Shown here one piece after another: positions 8,491-16,391 of a stretch of 64,000 nucleotides of DNA. This DNA comes from JAXLYX01 sp046351215 (GTDB lineage: Bacteria > Myxococcota_A > Polyangia > Polyangiales > Houyiibacteriaceae). Location: contig JAXLYX010000005.1 of assembly GCA_046351215.1 (NCBI GenBank), positions 248,001 to 312,000 of the forward strand. The letters run 5' to 3'. A model generated the notes under the pieces. That model worked only from the letters and a program-made list of their open reading frames with translations. It did not search any database and was not told the origin of the DNA. The position numbers and the translations under genes are program-made. The number at the start of each line of letters is the position of its first letter. Position 1 is the stretch's first letter.

Positions 8491-8520
8491 GCGGCGGCCG
8501 CCCCGGAGGACGGCCGCCGC
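8491..8520 (-). terminator. Hairpin between the DUF4397 gene and the RND operon
   Basis: Perfect 10-bp inverted repeat GCGGCGGCCG / CGGCCGCCGC with a 10-nt loop, 22 nt downstream of the DUF4397 stop. It lacks a strong U-tract on either side, so it may stabilise or attenuate the transcript rather than act as a classical intrinsic terminator. Confidence 0.5.
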
Positions 8521-8541
8521 AGCTTTCCCGAGGCCGAGGGC

Positions 8542-9882
8542 TCAGGGGAGCGGGTCGATCTTCGCGAGGGCGCCCGTGGTCGAATCGAGCTGGACGAGGA
8601 GGTAGACCGCCGAGCCGTTCTTCACGGGGAAGACGTTGGCCACGGTGCCGGCCGCCAGGCTCGGAAGCTGGAAGGTCAGGTCCGGCGTCGCGTCGTTGTT
8701 CACGTCGATGCCGACGCGGTACTGGCCCGCCGGGATGTCGAGCGAGGGCGCGACCTCGCCGTAGTCGAGATCCGTGACGAGCGGCGAAGCCGCGCTGCCC
8801 GGGGTGACGTTCCAGACGTCGACCTGACCCACGCCGGCCGCCGTGTGGGCGACGTTGACGCGGATCGAGCCGCTGGCGAGGCCGATCGCATCGTCACGCA
8901 GCGCGAGGGCGGTGATCGGCGTCGTGCCGTTGCCGAGCAGGCCGTAGGCCGCGGCCGTGTAGCGGAAGCCGGAGACGAGCGGGAGATCGCTCACGGTGAT
9001 GACGTTCGCGGAGCTCGACGTCGACGGGTTCGCACGGACGTAGAAGCTGTGCGGGCCGGCCTCGAGGTCCGCCGCCGCCGTGCCGCTCTGGAAGGCGAGG
9101 TTCGTGAACGCGGCGGCCGTGCCCGAGTCCACCCAGACGTCCACGGCCGGCGCGTTCGGCGAGAGGTGGGCGACGCGCACCTTGGCGGCGAGCGGCGCGA
9201 TCGTGGCGGTCGCACCGCTCTCGAGCTGCGCGACCAGCTTCACGCCGGTGGAGTCCTTGACCGCGAAGACGTTCGCGTAGGTGCCGGCCGCGAGCGGAGG
9301 CGTGGCGAACTGGAGGTCGGGGACCGCGTCGTTGTTCACGTCGACGCCGATCGTGTAGGCCGCCGCCGGCAGGTCGAGGAAGCCGGTCGCCGCACCGAAG
9401 GCGAGGTCGTCGGCGATCTTCGTCGGCGCGCCCGACGCCGGGATGTTCCAGAGGTCTACCGTACCGACCCCGGCCGCGGCGTGGATCGCACGGACGCGGA
9501 TCTGGCCCGCGGGAATGCCGGTCCGATCGTCCTCGAGGACCATCGGCATGATGTTCGCGAGGTTGTCGTAGGCGACCACGGTGTAGGACTCGCCGTCCGC
9601 GAGGGCCACGCCGTTCGCGGCGATCACGGGCGTCGAGCTCGGCATCCCCGCGGCGCGCACCGCGAGGTCCGCGCTCCCGGCCTCCACCGCGAGGAACTCG
9701 GTGCTCTCCTTGTAGGCGAGGTCGGTGATCGCCGCAGCACCGTCGACGTAGACGTCGACCGCCGGGGCGTCCGGCGAGAGGTGGATGACCCGCAGCGAGG
9801 CCGTACCCGGCGAGGAACCGTCGTCGCACGCGGTGAGCCCCAAGAGGGCGAGGGCCACTGCCCAGAGCTTGCTGTTGTTCAT
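8542..9882 (-). CDS. DUF4397 repeat lipoprotein
   Basis: 446 residues. The lipobox LLGLTAC lies at about 13-19, so this is a surface or periplasmic lipoprotein. The rest is two DUF4397 units, each built from two similar halves: RVIHLSPDAPAVDVYVDG pairs with RVAHLSPNAPAVDVWVDS, and IHAAAGVGTVDLWNIP pairs with AHTAAGVGQVDVWNVT. DUF4397 proteins are common exported proteins of Myxococcota and other bacteria; function is unknown, and the beta-rich fold suggests binding or structural roles. The ATG at 9880-9882 is chosen over one seven codons upstream because AGGAGAGAC precedes it. The upstream region is unusually AT-rich and contains TTTTGT half-sites shared with the divergent operon. Confidence 0.85.
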   Translation of the reverse strand: MNNSKLWAVALALLGLTACDDGSSPGTASLRVIHLSPDAPAVDVYVDGAAAITDLAYKESTEFLAVEAGSADLAVRAAGMPSSTPVIAANGVALADGESYTVVAYDNLANIMPMVLEDDRTGIPAGQIRVRAIHAAAGVGTVDLWNIPASGAPTKIADDLAFGAATGFLDLPAAAYTIGVDVNNDAVPDLQFATPPLAAGTYANVFAVKDSTGVKLVAQLESGATATIAPLAAKVRVAHLSPNAPAVDVWVDSGTAAAFTNLAFQSGTAAADLEAGPHSFYVRANPSTSSSANVITVSDLPLVSGFRYTAAAYGLLGNGTTPITALALRDDAIGLASGSIRVNVAHTAAGVGQVDVWNVTPGSAASPLVTDLDYGEVAPSLDIPAGQYRVGIDVNNDATPDLTFQLPSLAAGTVANVFPVKNGSAVYLLVQLDSTTGALAKIDPLP

Positions 9883-10071
9883 GACCGTCTCTCCTGTGTC
9901 CATGTTTTTGTTGGACCGTTGACGTCCAGAACGTTGGACTGGAGATGGCTTGCGTCAAGACTACTTTTTGTGTCGACACCAAACTTAGCGAACACACAAG
10001 GTAATTCCAGGTGGGTTCCGGATGATTTCTGGACGCGCATGCGTCATGATCAAGAAAAGTTGGGGTTCGAG

Positions 10072-10095
10072 CATATTTTGTCCAAACAAAATATG
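10072..10095. promoter_or_regulatory. Perfect palindrome upstream of the DCC/CarH-like operon
   Basis: CATATTTTGT-CCAA-ACAAAATATG: two perfect 10-bp arms around a 4-nt centre, AT-rich in a GC-rich genome, 34 nt before the DCC start codon. A second palindrome, GTGTCGACAC (with flanking TTT...AAA), lies near 9968-9982, and further TTTTGT half-sites lie near 9905 and 9965. It is a strong candidate operator, most simply for the MerR/B12 regulator encoded in the operon (autoregulation, inference). Confidence 0.6.
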
Positions 10096-10128
10096 GACGC
10101 CGTACTCTCGGAGCCCCAGAGATGGTCC

Positions 10129-10557
10129 ATGACCGACCGGAGCTGGGACGTGGAGGTCTTCTTCGACGGCGATTGCCCGCTGTGCACGCGGGAGATCGCG
10201 TTCCTCCGTGCGCGTGACCGCACGGGCCGCATCCGGTTCACGGACATCGCGGCCCCCGGCTTCGAGCCGGAGGAAGCCGGGCTCGACCGCGAGACGCTCA
10301 TGGAGCGGATCCACGGTCGGCTGCCGGACGGCACGACGATCGAAGGCGTCGAGGTCTTCCGTCGGCTCTACGCGGCGATCGGGCTCGGCCCGCTCGTCGC
10401 CCTCACGCGCCTCCCGGGGATCCGCGCGCTCCTCGACACCGCGTACGCCGCCTTCGCGGCGAACCGCCTGAGGCTCACGGGCCGCTGCGACGGAGCGGCC
10501 TGCGCGATCCCGCCCGAGAAGAACACCCTCCCCCATCCGCACGGAGCCGAGGCATGA
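10129..10557 (+). CDS. DCC1-like thiol-disulfide oxidoreductase (DUF393)
   Basis: 142 residues with the family signature FFDGDCPLC, giving a C16-x-x-C19 thioredoxin-like pair directly after the first beta strand. The family (DCC/YuxK) is small, cytosolic and probably redox-active; partners are unknown. The ATG at 10129 is preferred: the alternative ATG at 10093 sits inside the perfect palindrome and has no Shine-Dalgarno sequence. The stop overlaps the start of the CarH-like regulator (ATGA), so the two are made together. DCC genes are often found near light-response or photolyase clusters, which fits a B12-photoreceptor partner. Confidence 0.82.
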   Translation: MTDRSWDVEVFFDGDCPLCTREIAFLRARDRTGRIRFTDIAAPGFEPEEAGLDRETLMERIHGRLPDGTTIEGVEVFRRLYAAIGLGPLVALTRLPGIRALLDTAYAAFAANRLRLTGRCDGAACAIPPEKNTLPHPHGAEA

Positions 10558-11525
10558 GCAGCAGCGAACGGGCCCCCTTGAACGAGGTCGACGACGAGCG
10601 CGATCCCGACGGCATCTACCCGATGCGAGTCGTCACGCGCCTGACCGGCCTCACCGCCGACACCATCCGCGTGTGGGAGCGGCGCTACCGCGCCGTGACC
10701 CCGGGACGCACCGAGGGCAACGCACGCCGCTACTCCGACGCGGAGGTGAAGCGGCTCCTGCTCCTCAAGGAGGCGACGAATCGCGGACACTCGATCGGCG
10801 AGATCGGCAACCTCGAGGACGAGGAGCTGATGGTGCTCGCGAAGCAGGATCCGACGCCGCTCGCGCCGCGCACCAACGTCGGACGGGCCTACCAGGCCCT
10901 GATCGACGAGTACCTCGACGCGGCGCTCGTCTTCGACGTGCGGCGGACGGGCGAGCTCCTCGCACGCGCCTCCGCGGTGACGGCGCCCCGAGAGCTCGTG
11001 ATGCAATTCATCGTGCCGCTGCTCCGCGAGATCGGCGCGCGATGGGAGCGAGGCGAGCTCGGCGTCGCGCACGAGCACATGGTGTCCTCGCAGGTGAAGG
11101 GACTGCTCGGAATCTACGTTCGCCTCTTCCCGCTGGTGCCGAACGCGGCCCGGATCGTGATCGGCACTCCGGAGAAGCACCTCCACGAGTTCGGGGCGGT
11201 GATCGCGACGCTCCTCGCGTCGACCCGCGGTCTCGAGCCGGTCTTCATCGGCCCGGACATCCCCTACGCCGAGCTCGGCCAGACGATGCGCAGGGCGCGT
11301 GCCCGCATCCTCCTGCTCGCGATCGCACGCGACATGGACGACGCGGAGCTCCGGGTCTTCGCCGATGCGATGCGGCGTGTGACGGCGGAGCACGAGGTCT
11401 GGATCGGATGCCCGGAGGGTCACGGCGTGACCCGACTCGGCCTCGACGTCCGCTTCTTCCACGACTTCGAGGCGCTCGACGCATCCTTCGCACACCACTT
11501 CTACACGAAGGCCCCGATCGTCTGA
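10554..11525 (+). CDS. CarH/LitR-like MerR regulator with B12-binding domain
   Basis: 323 residues. A MerR winged-helix domain (about 22-92: VVTRLTGLTADTIRVWERRY, then ARRYSDAEVKRL) is followed by a B12-binding helical cap and a Rossmann domain. The W-x9-E-H signature that packs over adenosylcobalamin in CarH is present (W164 ... E174-H175). The cobalt-ligand histidine would be H211 in HLHEFG; the usual acidic residue two positions before it is replaced by H209. CarH proteins are tetrameric repressors in the dark that fall off DNA when light breaks the Co-C bond, typically derepressing carotenoid or photoprotection genes. It is co-translated with the DCC protein. Direct cobalamin dependence is inferred from the motifs. 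Confidence 0.85.
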   Translation: MSSSERAPLNEVDDERDPDGIYPMRVVTRLTGLTADTIRVWERRYRAVTPGRTEGNARRYSDAEVKRLLLLKEATNRGHSIGEIGNLEDEELMVLAKQDPTPLAPRTNVGRAYQALIDEYLDAALVFDVRRTGELLARASAVTAPRELVMQFIVPLLREIGARWERGELGVAHEHMVSSQVKGLLGIYVRLFPLVPNAARIVIGTPEKHLHEFGAVIATLLASTRGLEPVFIGPDIPYAELGQTMRRARARILLLAIARDMDDAELRVFADAMRRVTAEHEVWIGCPEGHGVTRLGLDVRFFHDFEALDASFAHHFYTKAPIV

Positions 11526-11547
11526 TCCGCGGGGCCGCGAGGAGCCG

Positions 11548-14202
11548 TCAGGCGCCGCGTCGCGCGAGCGCCCGCTCGAGCTCCTCGCGATCGAAGGGCT
11601 TGTCGACCCGACGCTCGCGGCCGATGGCGTCGACGAACGCGCGCGAGGTCTCCGTGAAGGCGCCGCCCGAGAGGAAGACGAACCGCTCGGCGATGCCCGT
11701 CGGATGGTCCGAGAGGCGCTCGTAGAGCTCCTGTCCGCCCATCTCGGGCATCATGAGATCGCAGAGCACGGCGTCGTAGCGCTCGCCGGCCTCGATGCGT
11801 TCGAGCGCCTGCGCAGCGCTCGGGACGTCGTCGACGTCGTGGGTGCGCTTCAACATCCGTCGAACGACACGCCTTATCCCGTCGTCGTCGTCGACGACGA
11901 GGATCCGCGGCCGACGCTCGCGCGGAGCCACCGGCACGATGGAGGCGCGGTCCGTCCGGGCCTCGTCGGGAGACGCCACGGGCAAGGTGATGCGGAAGGT
12001 CGAGCCGACCCCGACCGTGCTCTCGACGGCGATGTCCCCCCCGAACCCGCGGACGATCGCGTTCGAGATCGCGAGCCCGAGGCCCGAGCCGACGCCTCCA
12101 CGACGCGTGGTGAAGAGGGGCTCGAAGATGCGCTCCCGGATCTCCGGGGGGATGCCGCTGCCGTTGTCCCGCACCACGAGGGCCACGTGACCCGGTCCGG
12201 CCGGCTCGGTCGCGATCTCGATCCGCCCGGCGGAGGGGCTCCCGTCGGGCATGGCCCGCAGGGCGTTCACGACGAGGTTCGTGAGCACCTGCGCGAGCCG
12301 GGGCTCCGTCGCGCGGACGCACGTGCCCGGCGCCACGTCGACGACGATGGTCGCCCGATGGCGGAGCTCGTTCCGCACCATGCGGATCACCGACTCCACG
12401 ACGCCCCCCACGTCGACGGGCACCGGTCTCGCCTCGTCCGGGCGACCGAGGAGGGCGAGATCCCTCGAGATCGCGCGCACGCGCTCGGCGCCGTTCTTCG
12501 CCTCCGCGAGCGCGCGACGCAGGTCCTCGAGCTCGTCCCGCGCGCCGGGCGGGAGCTCGGCGAGAGCGTCGTCGGCGAACGCGAGGTTCGCGAGGAGGTA
12601 GGCGAGCGGATTGTTGATCTCGTGGGCGATGCCGGCCGCGAGCGTACCCATGCGGAGCATCCGCTCCTTCACGACCCACTGGGACTCCACCTCGCGACGA
12701 CGCGTGACGTCGTGCGCCACGAGCACGGCCGTCTCCGCGCGTCCCTCGGCCGACCGGACGGGATACACGAGCGTGAGCACGTGCCGCACGCCCTGCGGAC
12801 GCTCGATCGCGTACTCGAGCTGGGAGGGGGTGCCGGTCGCTAGCACGTCCGCGATGCGCCGGCGGAACGCGTCGATCTCCGCGCGCGGGAACCACTCCTC
12901 GAGGGTGCGACCGACGAGGTCGGCCGCATCGCGCCCCGCCCAGGAGGCGGCGACCCCGTTCGCGAAGAGGATCCGCCCGTCGCGATCGACCTCGAGCACG
13001 GTCGCACCGACGTGATCGAGGAGCGAGCGGAAGCGTCGCTCCGCATCCCGTCGGGCGCGCTCCTCGCGCCTCCGCTCCGTCACGTCGAACGCGTACCCTT
13101 CGTACGCGACGACGACGCCGTGGCGGTCCGTGACGCTCCGCCCGGAGACGCTGACCTCGAGGGTCGAGCCGTCCTTGCGGCGCCACCTCAGCTCCTCGCC
13201 GATCACGGCGCCCCTCGACTCGAGCTTCTGTCTCACGCGATCGCGATCGTGGGGATCGGAGTAGACGTCGGTCGCCACGTCGAGCAGGAGCATCTCCCGC
13301 TCCTCGTAGCCGAGCATCTCGGCGAGCGCCCGATTCGCTCGGATGAGGCGGCCCTCGGGGGTGACCTCGAAGATCCCGAGCGGAGCGCGCTCGAGGAGGT
13401 CCCGATGGCGGGCCTCGTTGCGCTGGAGCGAGAGGAGCTCGAGCGAGCGATCGGTGACGTCCTCGAGGATGCCGAGGACCGTCGTCCCCGACTCGGAGCC
13501 GACGAGGCGTCGGCCGCGCAGCCGCATCGAGCGTCGCTTCCCGCGGGACGTGATCACGGTGATGTCGAGGTCGAAGGGGATGCCCTCGGAAGCGGCGCGC
13601 TCGATCGCCATCGGCACGACCGCGAGCGACTCGGGCGAGAGGAAGCCCAGGGTCGAGTGCGCGGTCGGCTCGTAGGACTCCTCGAGCTCGAGGAGCTCCC
13701 GCATCGCGCCGAACCAGCGGATCGAGGACGACTCGATCTCGAGCTCGAATCCCGCGATCCCGGCGACCTCGATCGCGGCGGCGAGAAGCCGCGTCGAGGC
13801 CGTCGGTGGCGTGCTCCGTCGCCGTCCCAGCGGGGAACGCTCGCGCAGCGATAGGATGTGCGAGGCGCCCCGGCCTTCCGGCAGCGGGCTGAGGCTGCCG
13901 TGCACGAGCACGATGCGTCCGTCGGCGCGCACGAGCTCGGCTCGGTCGACGTAGCCCGGCGCGAGCTCGGCGGACTCGAAGTCGGCCACCGGCGCGAGCA
14001 GCTCGGCTCGCGCCCGGAAGACCGGGCTCCTCACGAAGCTCGCGACCCGTTGGCCCACGATGGTCGACGCGGGACGCCCGAGGAGGCGCTCGGCGGCCGG
14101 ATTGACCCGCAGGACGAACGCGTGGTCGTCGAGGACGAACTGCGCGTCGATCGAGACCTCGAAAGCGAGGCCGAGTCCGAGCTCCCCGGGATGAGCGCCC
14201 AT
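11548..14202 (-). CDS. Multi-PAS hybrid sensor histidine kinase (PAS-PAS-PAS-HK-REC)
   Basis: 884 residues, no clear transmembrane helix. Several PAS modules occupy about 1-500 (ALGIFEVTPEGRLIRANRAL and VLEVDRDGRILFANGVAASW are typical cores), followed by HisKA with H near 526 (GIAHEINNPLAYLLANL) and HATPase (DNGSGIPPEIRERIFEPLF, GSGLGLAIS). A C-terminal receiver (about 765-884) has ILVVDDDDG, acceptor near D812 in VLCDLMMPE and a late K in VDKPFD. It is a soluble hybrid kinase of NtrB-like HisKA type. The ATG at 14200-14202 is chosen; a GTG 16 codons upstream has no ribosome site. The leader contains a perfect 15-nt palindrome, GAGTCGA-T-TCGACTC (14204-14218). No cognate regulator is adjacent. 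Confidence 0.88.
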   Translation of the reverse strand: MGAHPGELGLGLAFEVSIDAQFVLDDHAFVLRVNPAAERLLGRPASTIVGQRVASFVRSPVFRARAELLAPVADFESAELAPGYVDRAELVRADGRIVLVHGSLSPLPEGRGASHILSLRERSPLGRRRSTPPTASTRLLAAAIEVAGIAGFELEIESSSIRWFGAMRELLELEESYEPTAHSTLGFLSPESLAVVPMAIERAASEGIPFDLDITVITSRGKRRSMRLRGRRLVGSESGTTVLGILEDVTDRSLELLSLQRNEARHRDLLERAPLGIFEVTPEGRLIRANRALAEMLGYEEREMLLLDVATDVYSDPHDRDRVRQKLESRGAVIGEELRWRRKDGSTLEVSVSGRSVTDRHGVVVAYEGYAFDVTERRREERARRDAERRFRSLLDHVGATVLEVDRDGRILFANGVAASWAGRDAADLVGRTLEEWFPRAEIDAFRRRIADVLATGTPSQLEYAIERPQGVRHVLTLVYPVRSAEGRAETAVLVAHDVTRRREVESQWVVKERMLRMGTLAAGIAHEINNPLAYLLANLAFADDALAELPPGARDELEDLRRALAEAKNGAERVRAISRDLALLGRPDEARPVPVDVGGVVESVIRMVRNELRHRATIVVDVAPGTCVRATEPRLAQVLTNLVVNALRAMPDGSPSAGRIEIATEPAGPGHVALVVRDNGSGIPPEIRERIFEPLFTTRRGGVGSGLGLAISNAIVRGFGGDIAVESTVGVGSTFRITLPVASPDEARTDRASIVPVAPRERRPRILVVDDDDGIRRVVRRMLKRTHDVDDVPSAAQALERIEAGERYDAVLCDLMMPEMGGQELYERLSDHPTGIAERFVFLSGGAFTETSRAFVDAIGRERRVDKPFDREELERALARRGA

Positions 14203-14283
14203 CGAGTCGATTCGACTCCCGACGTGGTCGCGCGTCAATCCCCGTCGCACACCCGGCCGAATGCGCCCGGAAGGGCGAGCGCC

Positions 14284-15648
14284 TCAGTCGGCGCCCCGCT
14301 CGATCGGGAGCCGGATCTCGAAGTGGGCCCCCTTCTCGCTCGGCCGGAGCTTCACGTCACCGCCGTGCGCACGTGCGATGCCGCGCACGATCGCGAGGCC
14401 GAGGCCGGCGCCCGGCTCGTCCCGGGCACGCACGTCGGCGCCACGGAAGAAGGGCTCGAAGACCCGGTCGCGGTCGGCCTGGTCGATGCCGGGACCGTCG
14501 TCGACCACGTGGATCCGCACGTCGTGGTCCTTCACCTCCACGGCGACCTCGACGACACCGCGGTCCGGGCTGTGTCGGATGGCGTTCTCGAGGAGGTTGC
14601 GGAGCAGCCGGACGAGATCGGAGTGCCTGCCGCGGACCGTGGCTCCGTCGCCACGCGTGCGGACGACGAGGCCGCGCTCCCGCATCGGTCCGCGCACGGC
14701 GCGGACCGCGTCGCTGACGACGGCGTCGATGGCGACGACGTCGTGGACGGGCGCGCTCGAGTCCGCGATGCGCGCGAGCGCGAGGAGCTCCTCGGCGAGG
14801 GCGATGAGGCGCCGCGTGGAGTCGATCGCTTCGTGGATCGCGCGCTGGTACTCCTCGGCCTCGCGCGGCTTCCGGAGCGCGAGCGAGAGCTCGCCGTAGA
14901 GAGTGGTCAGCGGCGAGCGCAGCTCGTGGGCCGCATGCGCGATGAACTCGTGCTGAGAGCGGACGAGGACGTCGAGCCTCCCGATCATCTCGTCGATGTC
15001 GTCGGACAGCCGCTCGACGTAGGGGTCGCCTTCGAAGGGAGGGACCCGCACGGAGAGATCGCCCTCGGCGACCTTCCGCACCACCTCCCCGAGCAGATCG
15101 ACGCCGTGCGCGAAGCGCCGGACCAGGAACGTCGTGACGCCCACGCTCCACACGAAGGAGAGCAGGAGCGCGACGAGCATCGCCTCGCGGAGGAATTCCT
15201 CCTCGATCTCGAGCTCTTCGGGCGAAGCGGCGTAGAGCAGGTGCGCACCCGGCCGCCCCGGCACGTCGACGACGGCCGCTCGCAGACGCACGTCGCCTGC
15301 ACGGAGGTCGAAGCAGCGGTCCCCCGCGTGTCGGACCCGCTCGGACGAAGGCAACGGCAGGGGAATGGCCGAGTAGGAGATCGCCGGGCCGCCCGGAGGA
15401 TAGAGCGCGACGACCGGCAGGATCGGGGCGAGCCTCCTCGGCAGCTCGCCTCGGGCCGCCTCGGGACGGGAGGGAGCCTGGAAGTCGAGGTGGTTCGCCG
15501 CCTGCGTCGCGCTCTCGCGGATGGCGTGGTCGAACTGCCGCTCCTCCGTGGAGGTCACGACCTGGTAGACCGCGAGGAAGGTCACGCCGAGCGAGACGAG
15601 GGTCGCCGAAGAGACGGCGAGCACGAATCGCGGCTCGATCCGCTTCAC
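14284..15648 (-). CDS. Two-component sensor histidine kinase, membrane-bound
   Basis: 454 residues. An N-terminal TM helix (about 8-28), a periplasmic sensor region (about 30-165) and a second TM (about 170-192) lead into HAMP (RRFAHGVDLLGEVVRKVAEG) and HisKA with H near 238 in HAAHELRSPLTTLYGE. The HATPase has N box LLENAIRHS and G boxes VDDGPGID and GAGLGLAIV. The layout is EnvZ/PhoR-like. The start is GTG at 15646-15648, overlapping the stop of the response regulator (GTGA), so the pair is co-translated. The signal is unknown; the sensor region has no recognised fold by eye. Confidence 0.9.
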   Translation of the reverse strand: MKRIEPRFVLAVSSATLVSLGVTFLAVYQVVTSTEERQFDHAIRESATQAANHLDFQAPSRPEAARGELPRRLAPILPVVALYPPGGPAISYSAIPLPLPSSERVRHAGDRCFDLRAGDVRLRAAVVDVPGRPGAHLLYAASPEELEIEEEFLREAMLVALLLSFVWSVGVTTFLVRRFAHGVDLLGEVVRKVAEGDLSVRVPPFEGDPYVERLSDDIDEMIGRLDVLVRSQHEFIAHAAHELRSPLTTLYGELSLALRKPREAEEYQRAIHEAIDSTRRLIALAEELLALARIADSSAPVHDVVAIDAVVSDAVRAVRGPMRERGLVVRTRGDGATVRGRHSDLVRLLRNLLENAIRHSPDRGVVEVAVEVKDHDVRIHVVDDGPGIDQADRDRVFEPFFRGADVRARDEPGAGLGLAIVRGIARAHGGDVKLRPSEKGAHFEIRLPIERGAD

Positions 15649-16313
15649 GCGCGCTTCTCGTCGACGAGCCGGTAGCCCTTCCCCCGCACGGTCTCGACCA
15701 TCCAGGCGGCGTCGCCCAGCTTGTCGCGCAGCCGGCTCACCGTGACCTCGACGAGGTTCGAGCCGGGGTCGAAGGACGTGGACCAGACGTTCGCGAGCAG
15801 CTCGGACTTGGTCGCCACGCGGTTCAGGCGATTGGCGAGGTACACGAGCAACGAGAATTCCTTGGTCGTCAGGTCGACGGGCTTCCCGGCGAGCTCGGCG
15901 CGGTGCGCGAGACGGTCGATCTCGAGCTCGCCGACCTTGATGCGGCCGAATCCGGCCGTTCGCCTCACGAGCGACTGGATGCGCGCAACGAGCTCCTCGA
16001 CCTCGAAGGGCTTCACGAGGTAGTCGTCGGCGCCGGCGCCGAAGCCGAGGACCTTCTCCCGGGTCTCGCCCCGTGCCGTCAGCATGAGGATCGGAGTCGT
16101 CGCGCCGGCGTTCCGCATCTCGCGAACGACCGAGAGCCCGTCGAGCTCGGGCAACATCCAGTCGACGACGACCACGTCGTAGACCCCGGTCAGCGCCTGC
16201 TGGAGGCCCTGACTGCCCGTGGCACACGTGTCCACCGTGAACCCTTCCTCGCTCAGTACACGGGCGACGAAGGATGCCAGCTTCCGCTCGTCTTCGATGA
16301 CCAACGCCTTCAC
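15645..16313 (-). CDS. OmpR/PhoB-family response regulator
   Basis: 222 residues: a receiver with acidic E7-D8, acceptor D51 (VVVDWMLPELDG) and K in YLVKPFE, then a winged-helix output domain (ISRLAHRAEL, DLTTKEFSLLVYLA, VEVTVSRLRDKLG). The GTG at 16311-16313 gives the canonical family start (V/M)KALVIEDE; an in-frame ATG four codons upstream at 16325 is possible, and neither has a strong Shine-Dalgarno sequence. It is the partner of the kinase gene that overlaps its stop. A perfect inverted repeat 43 nt upstream (16356-16377) could be an autoregulatory site. Confidence 0.9.
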   Translation of the reverse strand: MKALVIEDERKLASFVARVLSEEGFTVDTCATGSQGLQQALTGVYDVVVVDWMLPELDGLSVVREMRNAGATTPILMLTARGETREKVLGFGAGADDYLVKPFEVEELVARIQSLVRRTAGFGRIKVGELEIDRLAHRAELAGKPVDLTTKEFSLLVYLANRLNRVATKSELLANVWSTSFDPGSNLVEVTVSRLRDKLGDAAWMVETVRGKGYRLVDEKRA

Positions 16314-16355
16314 GGCAGGAAGCATAGCCGAGAAGGCGCCGATCGGGGTCACAAC

Positions 16356-16377
16356 CCCCTTACGTTTCGGTAAGGGG
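16356..16377. promoter_or_regulatory. Inverted repeat CCCCTTAC-N6-GTAAGGGG
   Basis: Perfect 8-bp arms around a 6-nt centre, between the acyl-CoA dehydrogenase stop and the response-regulator start, all on the minus strand. No U-tract follows in the transcribed direction, so an operator is as likely as a terminator. OmpR-type regulators commonly bind short repeats just upstream of their own gene. Confidence 0.45.
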
Positions 16378-16391
16378 TGGCGGAGGCAGGC

